DNA from: an uncultured Pelagibacteraceae bacterium
Lineage (GTDB): Bacteria > Pseudomonadota > Alphaproteobacteria > Pelagibacterales > Pelagibacteraceae
Direction of reading: 5' to 3'
Length of the DNA: 32,540 nt
Assembly (NCBI GenBank): GCA_902557385.1
Contig: CACDZF010000009.1
Span: 1-32,540 of the forward strand
A program made the translations under genes and the position numbers. Under the pieces are notes generated by a model. The model saw only the letters and a program-made list of their open reading frames with translations, searched no databases and was not told where the DNA came from. Positions 19,394-26,839 of this stretch are shown one piece after another; position 1 is the first letter of the stretch; the number at the start of each line of letters is the position of its first letter.

Positions 19394-20827
19394 TTACTTT
19401 TTGCTAACTTTTTTTTTTTTGGTAGGCTTTTTGCTAGTTGTTATGCCTTTTTTTGCTGGAGCAGTTTTTTTTATAGATTTAGTTTTTTTCTCTGAGCTAT
19501 CTTTATTAGAATGATCATCTGAATGTTTATGTTCATGATCATGTGCAGATTTAAGTAACTTTTCTGCTTCTGCTTTACTTATGTTTTTTAAATTTGATTT
19601 TGCTTTTTCTTTAATTAGCTTGAGTATTTTATCTTCATAAATTGTTCCCCTCAAGCTGGCAGTAGCACTTGGATTTTTTTGATAATACTCCATAACCATT
19701 TTTTCTTGACCAGGCATCATCTTAAGTTGTTTTTGAATTTCTTCTTTTATTTCATATTCTTCAACTTTAATTTTATTTTGCTCGCCAAATTCATTCAAAA
19801 TTAATCCTAATTTAATTCTTTTTTTTGCAGTTTCTTCAAATTTATTTTTATTTTTTTTTGACTCTTCCTCATTCATTCCTTGAGATAAAATTTTGATTTC
19901 TTGTTCAATCAAATTCTCAGGTATTTGATCAACCTTAAATTTTTCTAATTGTTTTAATATTTCATTTTTTGTTAAATTTTCTAAAGAATTTTTATATTCA
20001 TCGTTAATTTGTTTTGTAACAAGTTCTTTTAAATTATTTAAATCTTTTGCACCTAAATTTTTTGCAAATTCATCATTAACTTCAACTTCGGAGGGCTTTT
20101 TTACAGTTGTAATTTTACAATTAAATTTTGCTTTTTTATTAGCAAGATCTTTTTGGGGATAGTTTTCAGGTAAAGTTACATCAATATCTTTTGCATCATT
20201 TTTTTTAACTCCAAGCAAATTATTGTCAAAACCTTTAATAAATAAATCTTTACCTAATTCCAATTGAGTGTTTTTTCCTTCACTTCCTTGAAAATCTTTC
20301 CCATCTACCGTTGCTTTGTAGTCAAAAATAACTAAATCACCATTTGATGCTTTATAATCTTCTGATGTCTCTTTAAAATTTTTTTGATTTTTTGCAATTT
20401 CTTTAATTCTTTTATCTGTTTCGCTTGGGTCGATATTCACTTTATATTCATCAAACTTAATGTTTTCTATAGATTGAATATTGACTTTAGGTAGTTCTGT
20501 TACTGAAATAATATATTCAAGATCTTTGCCTTCTCCAAATGTTTTAAGATCTATTTTTGGCTGTCCGGCTGGTTTAATTTTATTTTCATCTAAAGCCTTC
20601 ATAGTCGTATCCTTTAAGACTTTATCTAAAACTTCTCCATAAACAGCTTTTCCAAATTGTCTTTTTAAAACCTCTTTTGGAACCTTTCCTGGTCTGAAAC
20701 CTTTTAAGACAACATTTCTTTTAATCTCATCGTATTTTTCCTCGAGGTAAGTATTGATAGTTTTTTTGTCTATCAAAACTTTTAAATCCTTGTTTAGTCC
20801 TTTTTTATTTTCTACTGTTACCTTCAT
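19394..20827 (-). CDS. tig: trigger factor chaperone/prolyl isomerase with His- and Lys-rich tail
   Basis: Trigger factor binds the ribosome at the exit tunnel and helps new chains fold. The ribosome-binding signature GFRPGKVP is at residues 43-50, an FKBP-type peptidyl-prolyl isomerase domain spans about 155-245 (GDLVIFDYKATVDGKDFQGS), and the helical arm/body domain follows to about 425. The last 50 residues (428-477) are a low-complexity tail: a His/Asp cluster with five His in eleven residues (HDHEHKHSDDH), then a Lys-rich stretch. E. coli Tig has 432 residues and lacks such a tail. A run of A bases in the coding strand near the 3' end encodes part of the Lys block. It starts 16 bases after tRNA-Leu and leads clpP. 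Confidence 0.97.
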   Translation of the reverse strand: MKVTVENKKGLNKDLKVLIDKKTINTYLEEKYDEIKRNVVLKGFRPGKVPKEVLKRQFGKAVYGEVLDKVLKDTTMKALDENKIKPAGQPKIDLKTFGEGKDLEYIISVTELPKVNIQSIENIKFDEYKVNIDPSETDKRIKEIAKNQKNFKETSEDYKASNGDLVIFDYKATVDGKDFQGSEGKNTQLELGKDLFIKGFDNNLLGVKKNDAKDIDVTLPENYPQKDLANKKAKFNCKITTVKKPSEVEVNDEFAKNLGAKDLNNLKELVTKQINDEYKNSLENLTKNEILKQLEKFKVDQIPENLIEQEIKILSQGMNEEESKKNKNKFEETAKKRIKLGLILNEFGEQNKIKVEEYEIKEEIQKQLKMMPGQEKMVMEYYQKNPSATASLRGTIYEDKILKLIKEKAKSNLKNISKAEAEKLLKSAHDHEHKHSDDHSNKDSSEKKTKSIKKTAPAKKGITTSKKPTKKKKVSKK

Positions 20828-20843
20828 AATTGTCCTAATTTAA

Positions 20844-20928
20844 TGGTAGGCGAGAAAGGACTCGAACCTTCACAGTTTGCACTATTGGTTCCTAAGACCA
20901 ACGCGTCTACCAATTCCGCCACTCGCCC
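20844..20928 (-). tRNA. tRNA-Leu (anticodon TAG)
   Basis: An 85-base class II tRNA on the minus strand with the long variable arm expected for leucine. The acceptor strand GGGCGAG pairs with CTCGCCT (terminal G-T), followed by discriminator A and encoded CCA. The anticodon loop CTTAGGA between TTGGT and ACCAA gives TAG (plus-strand 20892-20894). The T-arm GGTTCGAGTCC is canonical. It lies 16 bases upstream of tig. Confidence 0.96.
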
Positions 20929-20941
20929 AAATTACTGAAGC

Positions 20942-20970
20942 TTTATATATTATTGAACTAATTTGTCCAA
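20942..20970 (-). promoter_or_regulatory. sigma70-type promoter for tRNA-Leu and probably tig-clpP-clpX-lon
   Basis: On the minus strand TTGGAC (20965-20970) is followed after exactly 17 bases by TATAAA (20942-20947), with tRNA-Leu starting 13 bases further. Since only 16 bases separate tRNA-Leu from tig, this promoter probably drives the whole chaperone/protease run. A possible opposing promoter for the plus-strand genes (TTGTCC at 20963-20968, TAAATA at 20985-20990) would share its -35 bases; that one is weak. Confidence 0.55.
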
Positions 20971-21012
20971 TTAGAATAATAGTGTAAATATATAAGAAAA
21001 AAAATAAATAAA

Positions 21013-21261
21013 ATGACTATCTCGCCTTGTATAAGTATTTGTAAGACTGATCCTAAAACAGGTTTTTGTTATGGTTGTGGAAGAACTAGTGATGAAAAAA
21101 AAATATGGAAAGATGAAAAAACTTCAGATGAATGGAAGAAAAATAACCTTACAGAAATACAAAAAAGACTAAATGGCTGGCAGCTAGAAAGTTTTAAAGA
21201 ATCGTATCAACATAAAGTTAATAATGGTGTCTCTTTGTATAAAAAGGCTAATTTAAAATAA
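21013..21261 (+). CDS. DUF1289 family small cysteine-motif protein
   Basis: An 82-residue cytoplasmic protein whose first 25 residues carry the DUF1289 pattern: PCISICKTDPKTGFCYGCGR, with Cys6, Cys10, Cys19 and Cys22, then a Trp (IWKDE) as in the family. The four cysteines suggest metal or Fe-S binding, but the function of this family is not established. It is the first gene of a plus-strand run and is followed after 19 bases by a glycosyltransferase. The Lys-rich C-terminal half is less conserved. Confidence 0.85.
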   Translation: MTISPCISICKTDPKTGFCYGCGRTSDEKKIWKDEKTSDEWKKNNLTEIQKRLNGWQLESFKESYQHKVNNGVSLYKKANLK

Positions 21262-21280
21262 GTAAGATTTTAAAATTATT

Positions 21281-22135
21281 ATGTCAAATAATTTAAGTAT
21301 TATAATCACTTTGTTTAAAACTCCTCTTAATAGATTGAAAATATTGAATCAGTACAAAAACTACCCAATTTTAATATTTGACCAAGAAACAAAAAATAAT
21401 TCAGAGCAAATATCAAAAATCATTGATGTAAATTTTGAGTATTTTCACTCAAATAATAATTTAGGTTTATGTAAATCTACAAACTTTTTGATTTCAAAGG
21501 TAAAAACAAAATATTTTTTATTCACTCAAGCAGATATCAAAATTGATGAAAATTCAATAGAAAATTTAATAAAAGGAATGAATACAAAAGAAAATATAAT
21601 TTTTGCAGGACCAGTTTTTAATCAATTGAAAAGTGCTAACGAAATAAAACAGTTAGAGCAAAACTATAAATTAAAATCTGAATTAGATGCATCAGTTATG
21701 CTATGCGATTTAGAGAAAGTTAAACAAATAGGCTTTTTTGATGAAGATTTCTTCTTGTACTGGGAAGATAAAGATTTAATGGAAAGAGTAAATAAATCTA
21801 ACTTTAAAATGATTCAAATTTTAAATTCTTACGTTAATCATGATGCTGGCAAGTCAACACCTGATAATACAAGAGTTAGATTTATTAGAAGAACAAATTT
21901 TAAATATGGTGAACTTTTATTTGATTTTAAACATAAGAAAATTCGTGTAATAAAAATTTTAAGACAAATTTTTCAAAATATTTTTTTTATTCCTTTTAAC
22001 TTAATTGTTTTAAATAAAGCCAATATAATAGAAAATATTTCTCAATTATTAGGTATTTTTAAATTTATTAAGTTTATTTTTTTAAAAAAAAAAAGTAAAA
22101 ATGTTAAAATTTATGAAAAAAATGAACACTACTAA
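21281..22135 (+). CDS. family 2 glycosyltransferase
   Basis: A 284-residue GT-A fold glycosyltransferase of the rhamnosyltransferase-like GT2 type. It starts with the nucleotide-binding strand LSIIITLFKTPLNRLK. NNNLGLCKSTNFLI at 58-71 resembles the family's NxG block, and FLFTQADIKID around 79-89 holds the metal-binding acidic motif. GFFDEDFFLYWEDKDLMERV at 151-170 holds the catalytic ED. A His follows in SYVNHDAGKST. The C-terminal 70 residues are basic and hydrophobic, suggesting membrane association. It probably adds a sugar to a cell-surface glycan; donor and acceptor are unknown. The next small gene overlaps its 3' end by up to 35 bases. Confidence 0.9.
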   Translation: MSNNLSIIITLFKTPLNRLKILNQYKNYPILIFDQETKNNSEQISKIIDVNFEYFHSNNNLGLCKSTNFLISKVKTKYFLFTQADIKIDENSIENLIKGMNTKENIIFAGPVFNQLKSANEIKQLEQNYKLKSELDASVMLCDLEKVKQIGFFDEDFFLYWEDKDLMERVNKSNFKMIQILNSYVNHDAGKSTPDNTRVRFIRRTNFKYGELLFDFKHKKIRVIKILRQIFQNIFFIPFNLIVLNKANIIENISQLLGIFKFIKFIFLKKKSKNVKIYEKNEHY

Positions 22136-22292
22136 CATTATAACAATAATTTATTTTTTAGGTTTAATTTTTGGAGCCTTTTTTCTTGGACTTTGGGATG
22201 CTGAAACAAGTATACAAAAAGGTTTAATGGCTCTTGCTTGGACTGCAATTTTTTTAATTTGCCTTTTTTATACTGATAGAAACAAAGAATAG
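22101..22292 (+). CDS. small two-helix membrane protein, function unknown
   Basis: A 63-residue protein with two predicted membrane helices (about 13-30 and 42-57) separated by a short segment LWDAETSIQKG. The strict hydrophobic pattern and position inside an operon argue that it is real. The start is uncertain: ATGs at 22101, 22113 and 22122 are in frame, and the last would give 56 residues and overlap the glycosyltransferase by only 14 bases. No Shine-Dalgarno sequence decides it. It is followed 7 bases later by a uracil-DNA glycosylase gene. I recognise no family with a known role. Confidence 0.7.
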   Translation: MLKFMKKMNTTNIITIIYFLGLIFGAFFLGLWDAETSIQKGLMALAWTAIFLICLFYTDRNKE

Positions 22293-22299
22293 AAACAAA

Positions 22300-22962
22300 T
22301 TGGAAAAATTAAATAGATCTATTATTAAGTGTCAAAAATGTTCTAGGTTAGTTAAATTTAGAAAAAAAATATCACAAAACAAAAGAAAACAATTCATTAA
22401 CGAAAAATATTGGGGCAAGCCCATTACAGGTTTTGGTGATGCAAAAGGAAAAATTCTTTTCGTAGGGTTAGCGCCAGCAGCACATGGTGGAACGAGAACA
22501 GGTAGAGTATTTACTGGAGATAGATCTTCTGACTTTTTGTACAAATGCCTTTACAAAGTAAAAATTTCTAATAAACCAACATCGAATAATATTAACGATG
22601 GTTTAAAACTAAACAATGCATTTATAACTACAGCTTTAAAATGCGTGCCCCCTGGAGACAAGCCCCTTTTATCTGAACTAAACAACTGCTCTCTTTTTTT
22701 TAACAAAGAAATAAATAATTTAAAAAATTTAAGTGTTATAGTGGCACTAGGAAAAATAGCCTTTGATACTTGTGTTTATTTTTATAAAAAAAACTATAAT
22801 TTAAATGAAAAAATTAATTTTGGACATGGCCAAATTTATTCATTACCAAATAACATTAAACTTGTAGGATGTTATCACCCAAGTCCAAGAAATGTGAATA
22901 CTGGTCGTATTAACGAAAGGATGATGACAAATCTTTTTAAAAAGATTAAAAAATTAAATTAG
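22300..22962 (+). CDS. family 5 uracil-DNA glycosylase (UDGb type, Fe-S)
   Basis: This enzyme would remove uracil (and in this family often other deaminated bases) from DNA to start base-excision repair. The 220 residues contain the family 5 active-site motif GLAPAAHGGTRTGRVFTGD at 56-74, which lacks the Asp or Asn that serves as catalytic residue in families 1 and 4, and the second motif HPSPRNVNTGR at 193-203. Four cysteines fit the [4Fe-4S] ligands: Cys11 and Cys14 (KCQKC region), Cys115 and Cys130. The likely start is TTG at 22300, 7 bases after the previous stop. Its last four bases overlap the end of the convergent ybgC-like gene. Confidence 0.92.
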   Translation: MEKLNRSIIKCQKCSRLVKFRKKISQNKRKQFINEKYWGKPITGFGDAKGKILFVGLAPAAHGGTRTGRVFTGDRSSDFLYKCLYKVKISNKPTSNNINDGLKLNNAFITTALKCVPPGDKPLLSELNNCSLFFNKEINNLKNLSVIVALGKIAFDTCVYFYKKNYNLNEKINFGHGQIYSLPNNIKLVGCYHPSPRNVNTGRINERMMTNLFKKIKKLN

Positions 22963-23357
22963 TTTTCTAATTTTTTCTTAAGTTCATCAGGTATTCTCGA
23001 TGGTTTTCCATTTTTATCAACTGATACCAAATGAACGACCGCATCAGAAATAATTTCGTTGTCTCTCAAAATACTTTGCTTCATTAAAAAAGATGTTTTG
23101 GTAAATGATTGAACTACAGAGATGACTTCAAGTTTATCCTCAAATTTGGCAGGTTTTTTGTATTCAATGTTGCATGATTTAACAATTAGTAAAACTCCAA
23201 ACTTTTCTAATAAAGACGAGTTAGTGTAATCTAATGAGTAAATAGCCTCAGATCTAGCACGTTCTAAAAATTTTAAGTAATTTGCATAATAAACAACACC
23301 ACCAGCATCTGTATCCTCATAATATACCTTCACTGTGAAGTTAAATTTTTTTGCCAT
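22959..23357 (-). CDS. ybgC: YbgC/FadM-type acyl-CoA thioesterase
   Basis: A 132-residue hotdog-fold thioesterase of the YbgC family, which hydrolyses acyl-CoA thioesters and in many proteobacteria is linked to the Tol-Pal cell-envelope cluster. The active-site motif YEDTDAGGVVYYANYLKF at residues 13-30 includes the catalytic Asp17, followed by LERARSEA. Here it is alone, without tolQRAB, convergent to the uracil-DNA glycosylase gene with a 4-base overlap. The start at 23357 is opposed by a very small plus-strand gene 37 bases away. Confidence 0.94.
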   Translation of the reverse strand: MAKKFNFTVKVYYEDTDAGGVVYYANYLKFLERARSEAIYSLDYTNSSLLEKFGVLLIVKSCNIEYKKPAKFEDKLEVISVVQSFTKTSFLMKQSILRDNEIISDAVVHLVSVDKNGKPSRIPDELKKKLEN

Positions 23358-23394
23358 AAATAATATTATTAATTATATTGAAATTAATTTTTTT

Positions 23395-23535
23395 ATGAAA
23401 GTTTTTATTATTTGGCTAATTGGTGTGATTTTATGGAATTTTGGTTATCCATCTGCTTCACCAATAGAAGATGTGGTTGTTGCAGTAATATTGTCTTTTG
23501 TAAGCATGTATCTAAAAAAGTTTATTAAAAACTAG
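23395..23535 (+). CDS. very small membrane protein, function unknown
   Basis: The ATG at 23395 gives a 46-residue protein, MKVFIIWLIGVILWNFGYPS then SPIEDVVVAVILSFVSMYLKK, with two short hydrophobic helices. A longer frame from 23335 runs into the ybgC coding region, so I prefer the internal start. The Pro/Ser-Pro-Ile-Glu-Asp turn between two helices looks designed rather than random. The stop TAG abuts the stop of the convergent DUF3047 gene, forming the palindrome TAGCTA with no base between them. The family is not known to me. Confidence 0.6.
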   Translation: MKVFIIWLIGVILWNFGYPSASPIEDVVVAVILSFVSMYLKKFIKN

Positions 23536-24186
23536 CTATTCAGCCGAAAAGTAAATATTTTGATAATACGCCACTGAGCTTAATTTTGAGTTGTCAGTAT
23601 CAGCCATAATTGCAACCCCATTAATCTCGTCTAAATCAAGATCATGAAACTTCTTAAAATGATCTTTTACATTAACTTTTACAGTAACCCACTCATTTAA
23701 ATGTTCTTTAGTTGTTGCTAAAACATAGTCTATTGATTTTTTTGTATATGGACTTGGGTGAAAAACATCTACATCTTCATTGCTTGAAAAAACATAGTTC
23801 ATTGCTCTGTTTGATAAAGGTGTGGCACCAGTTTTTTTTACAACAAATACCCTCGCTGCATAATCGTGCCCTTTTTTGGTTCTTTCATTGATGCCACTAA
23901 TATCCTTCTCAACTTTCCAGGTTATATTGAGAATGGGTGTATTGTTAAGATCTATTTTAATCTTTTTTCCTAATCCCGAAGCAGCATTATTTGCTGCTGC
24001 TTTTAGAAAATTTCCATTATCATTTTTTCCAACAGAATACTCAGTTTTAGCATCAGCGCCTCTTACTTTTCTGATCTCTAAGCTATCAAGTTCTTCCTGG
24101 CTGAACTCAAAAACTTTTATTTCCTCAGCTAAGGTCGGAAAGCTTAGAATAATGAATAAAAAGGTAAGTTGAATTAAAACTTTCAT
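23536..24186 (-). CDS. secreted DUF3047 family protein
   Basis: A 216-residue protein with an N-terminal signal peptide (residues 1-20, cleavage after TLA-EEI likely), so it is periplasmic or exported. The body matches the DUF3047 pattern as I know it: a SGLGKKI block, ILNITWKVEKD, HDYAARVFVVKK, MNYVFSS, EWVTVKVNVKDHFKKFH and a C-terminal GVAIMADTDNSKLSSVAYYQNIYF. The fold is probably a carbohydrate-binding-like beta sandwich; no function is established. It is divergent from a lipoprotein gene 108 bases away. Confidence 0.85.
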   Translation of the reverse strand: MKVLIQLTFLFIILSFPTLAEEIKVFEFSQEELDSLEIRKVRGADAKTEYSVGKNDNGNFLKAAANNAASGLGKKIKIDLNNTPILNITWKVEKDISGINERTKKGHDYAARVFVVKKTGATPLSNRAMNYVFSSNEDVDVFHPSPYTKKSIDYVLATTKEHLNEWVTVKVNVKDHFKKFHDLDLDEINGVAIMADTDNSKLSSVAYYQNIYFSAE

Positions 24187-24280
24187 TTGAGGCTCATATA
24201 CACATATAAATTAATTTTCAACAAATTATTTAAAATCAAACTTTAGACATGATTTAAACACTCAAAATTCATTATTTAAT

Positions 24281-24286
24281 TATAAT
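24281..24286 (+). promoter_or_regulatory. -10 box TATAAT just upstream of the lipoprotein gene
   Basis: A perfect TATAAT lies only 8 bases before the ATG at 24295, so the transcript would be leaderless or nearly so. No good -35 box is visible 16-18 bases upstream. In DNA this AT-rich a hexamer match alone is weak evidence. Confidence 0.3.
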
Positions 24287-24294
24287 TATTCAAT

Positions 24295-24504
24295 ATGAAA
24301 CAATTAATCTTAATCACTACTTTAATCTTTTTAACAAACTGTTCATCAAATTCAGTTGTGAAATTAGGCAAAAAATGCACGAAAATTGGAGCTGATAACA
24401 CTTATGAAAAATCTTTTGTTTGGATAGTTGATAAAAAAAATATCGAAGCCTTTAGCGCTAAAATAAATAGAGAAAATTGCAAAATAAATGGGGAAAAATC
24501 TTGA
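24295..24504 (+). CDS. small lipoprotein, function unknown
   Basis: A 69-residue protein with a lipoprotein signal: Lys at position 3, hydrophobic stretch LILITTLIFL, and a lipobox LTNC with Cys16 followed by Ser-Ser. The mature part of about 54 residues is basic and contains two further cysteines (KKCTK and RENCK) that could form a disulfide in the periplasm. The next small gene starts inside its stop codon (TTGA). I recognise no family. Confidence 0.7.
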   Translation: MKQLILITTLIFLTNCSSNSVVKLGKKCTKIGADNTYEKSFVWIVDKKNIEAFSAKINRENCKINGEKS

Positions 24505-24632
24505 AAACTTTTTCTTTTTTTGCGTTAATGGTCTACTGGTCAGTAATTATTCTTGCTCCAGTTTTATCAAAAGAATTCAAAATTGATAAAGAGCTACTAG
24601 TTATAAAACCATTAAAAAAACCTAGTAGGTAG
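24501..24632 (+). CDS. 43-residue single-helix or secreted microprotein
   Basis: A TTG at 24501 overlaps the preceding stop (TTGA) and opens a 43-residue frame, MKTFSFFALMVYWSVIILAP then VLSKEFKIDKELLVIKPLKK and PSR. It has a basic residue then a hydrophobic stretch (residues 3-21), like a signal peptide or single membrane anchor, and a Lys-rich tail. GGGGA lies about 7 bases before the TTG, a good ribosome-binding site for this genome. The tight coupling to the lipoprotein gene supports it. The function is unknown. Confidence 0.55.
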   Translation: MKTFSFFALMVYWSVIILAPVLSKEFKIDKELLVIKPLKKPSR

Positions 24633-24642
24633 ATCTACCCCA

Positions 24643-26115
24643 TTAATCATATTTAGTTTGTTTAGATACTAATAAATAGTAGGTAATTGATGACATCAGC
24701 GCTCCTATTAGCCATGAGTATGATTGAAGAAAATTCATATTAATATTCCAAATTGTAGAAGCTGAAAAAATAAAACCTATAATTAAGGCATAAATTCCTT
24801 TGATATGCCAACCGTTTGAAAAAAAATAACTTCCTTCATTGTCTGAAGAATATAAATCCTTATTGTTAACTTTAGCTTTATTTATAAAATAATAATCCGT
24901 TATTATAATTCCAAATATAGGACCAAAAAAAGAACCTATTGTATCCACAATAGATAAAATTCCTATTTGACTTAAAATAGGAGTCCATGATGCTCCAATA
25001 ATCAAACCAATAAAAGCAATAACAATTGCAGTTTTTTTTAAATTTAAGCTTTTAGGAAAAAAATTAAGTAATGAATTTTGAGTTGGGACATAATTTGCAA
25101 TCAAGTTTGTTGAGGCAGACGCAAACAATATAAAAAATATTACAATTATTGTTAAAAAGGTATTATTAAATTTACCAATTATATCTGTTGGATTTGTTAA
25201 AATTCTATCAATTTCTATAAGGTTATTTTTTAAAACAATATCTGATCCCATTACTATTAACACTGAGAAAAAAGAAAAAATAACTAAATTAAACAACAAA
25301 CTTAAATTTCCAATATTAAGCTCTCTTTCATTTTTTACATACCTAGAAAAGTCACCAAAATTAACAATAACAATTGAAAAGTATGCAAAAATAGTTCCTG
25401 CAATAGAAATTATAGGAAAAAAATAATTTTTTGAAAAAATATTTTCAAAAACTAAAAGAGATTTAAAAGAATTGCTTATACTTACAGCATATTCGGACAA
25501 AACAATTATTAAAAAAATAACCAAACCTAAATAAACAAATAAAGCAGAAAAGTTTATAAATGATTTATTAAAATTATGTCCTTTGCTGAATAAAAAAACC
25601 TGTATAATTAAAGCTAAAAAAAATGCGGACCAGTCAATAATATTCATCGCGAAAAAGAATGTTAAAAATATCTCTTTATCAAGCATTGATTGGTCATATG
25701 AATGTAAAGCGATACGAATTAAGTATCCTAATGATTTAGATATAAAAAATGTTTGCACTCCGAACATGAAAATACCAACCAGGCCTCTTAACAATGAAAC
25801 ATATTTTGCTCCCTTAATTCCAAATGATGTTCTTAACAAAACTGGAAAAGGAATACCATGACGTTGGGATGGTTTTCCAATTAAATTACACAAAAAATAA
25901 ACAAATAGTGATCCGATTAAACTTCCGGTTAAAACAACCAAAAAATTCAATTCATAAACTAAATAAAGTGATGCTATCAATGAAAAACCAATTATACTTT
26001 GAACACTATTTCCCCAAAAACAAAAAAGAGTTTTCCAGCTCCATTGTTTATCTGATGGGTTTACAGAAACTATTTCCCAGTTTGTAAGATGAATATTAGA
26101 TTTTTGTTGAGTCAC
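24643..26115 (-). CDS. NCS1-family nucleobase/hydantoin-type cation symporter
   Basis: A 490-residue inner-membrane transporter of the nucleobase:cation symporter-1 family (Mhp1, PucI and relatives), with about 12 membrane helices. It begins with LTNWEIVSVNPSDKQWSWKT, and the conserved NCS1 segments are visible: GIPFPVLLRTSFGIKG from 87, GVQTFFISKSLG near 119-130 with the substrate-contact Gln121, NFGDFSRYVK at 252-261, VPTQNSLLNFFPKSL, and the C-terminal GPIFGIIITDYYF. Substrates in the family include uracil, allantoin, hydantoins, purines and thiamine-like compounds; which one cannot be said. No catabolic gene is beside it. It is divergent from the terC-like gene. Confidence 0.9.
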   Translation of the reverse strand: MTQQKSNIHLTNWEIVSVNPSDKQWSWKTLFCFWGNSVQSIIGFSLIASLYLVYELNFLVVLTGSLIGSLFVYFLCNLIGKPSQRHGIPFPVLLRTSFGIKGAKYVSLLRGLVGIFMFGVQTFFISKSLGYLIRIALHSYDQSMLDKEIFLTFFFAMNIIDWSAFFLALIIQVFLFSKGHNFNKSFINFSALFVYLGLVIFLIIVLSEYAVSISNSFKSLLVFENIFSKNYFFPIISIAGTIFAYFSIVIVNFGDFSRYVKNERELNIGNLSLLFNLVIFSFFSVLIVMGSDIVLKNNLIEIDRILTNPTDIIGKFNNTFLTIIVIFFILFASASTNLIANYVPTQNSLLNFFPKSLNLKKTAIVIAFIGLIIGASWTPILSQIGILSIVDTIGSFFGPIFGIIITDYYFINKAKVNNKDLYSSDNEGSYFFSNGWHIKGIYALIIGFIFSASTIWNINMNFLQSYSWLIGALMSSITYYLLVSKQTKYD

Positions 26116-26259
26116 ATTAGTTATAATAAACTAAAAAATTTTACTGTCCATACAGTAGAGTTGGCAGCTATAGTACTATTATTAGTCCTATTATCTCAAT
26201 ACAAATGCACCTACTATTATGATTGCTGAAAAGGGTGCAGATATGATATTGAATGATTA

Positions 26260-26838
26260 ATGCTATCTGAACAAGTCATTATTTTTTTTCAAATTGTTTT
26301 TATAGATTTAGTTTTAGCAGGAGATAATGCAATCATAATTGGTATGGTTGCTTCCCAATTCCCACTCGAAAAAAGGAAAAAAATAATTTTTTTTGGTATA
26401 GGTGCAGCTGTTATTTTAAGAATAATACTAACTTTGCTCACTGCTTATTTACTTCAAATTAAAGGTTTAAGATTAATAGGAGGATTAGCTCTTCTTTATA
26501 TAGTCTATAAATTATATTTAGATGTAATAAGAAATGAAAATAATGAAGATAGTAAAATTAAAGTTGATGATTCAAGTTTTTTAAAAGCTATATGGACAAT
26601 ATTAATTGCTGATTTTACCATGAGTCTTGATAATGTTTTAGGTGTTGCTGGTGCAGCAAAAGACCATTATTTTTTATTAGTATTTGGTTTGGTTTTATCA
26701 ATTGTGTTGATGGCTACGGCTGCAACTTTAATTTCAAACTGGATTAAAAAATACAAGTGGATCGGATGGGTTGGTTTAGTAGCAATACTAATAGTAGCAA
26801 TTGAGTTGATTTATACTGATTTAAAGTTATTCATATAA
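26260..26838 (+). CDS. TerC/YjbE-family integral membrane protein, putative metal ion transporter
   Basis: A 192-residue membrane protein with about six to seven helices. It shows the family's internal duplication with acidic signatures: DLVLAGDNAIIIGM at 16-29 and DFTMSLDNVLGVAGAA at 118-133. The paired Asp-Asn residues in helices are thought to bind metal. Members of this family are linked to manganese or other cation export, or to loading exported metalloproteins. The 144-base leader has no recognisable manganese (yybP-ykoY) riboswitch. It opens a five-gene plus-strand run, and the SDR gene begins one base after its stop. Confidence 0.88.
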   Translation: MLSEQVIIFFQIVFIDLVLAGDNAIIIGMVASQFPLEKRKKIIFFGIGAAVILRIILTLLTAYLLQIKGLRLIGGLALLYIVYKLYLDVIRNENNEDSKIKVDDSSFLKAIWTILIADFTMSLDNVLGVAGAAKDHYFLLVFGLVLSIVLMATAATLISNWIKKYKWIGWVGLVAILIVAIELIYTDLKLFI

Positions 26839-26839
26839 A

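Noticed and set aside
23876-24172. Plus-strand open frame of 98 codons opposite the DUF3047 gene
   Set aside because: It is antisense to a gene with a signal peptide and a recognisable family pattern; its own translation resembles nothing.
24628-24639. Perfect 12-base palindrome GGTAGATCTACC between two convergent genes
   Set aside because: It overlaps the end of a small gene, has no loop and no T-run on either side, so it is a poor terminator, and there is no second copy to suggest an operator.
26116-26259. Possible manganese (yybP-ykoY) riboswitch upstream of the TerC-family gene
   Set aside because: The conserved GGGGAGUA-type core is absent. Two small inverted repeats (TACTGT/ACAGTA at 26142-26157 and TGCACC/GGTGCA at 26206-26239) are present but do not form the known fold.
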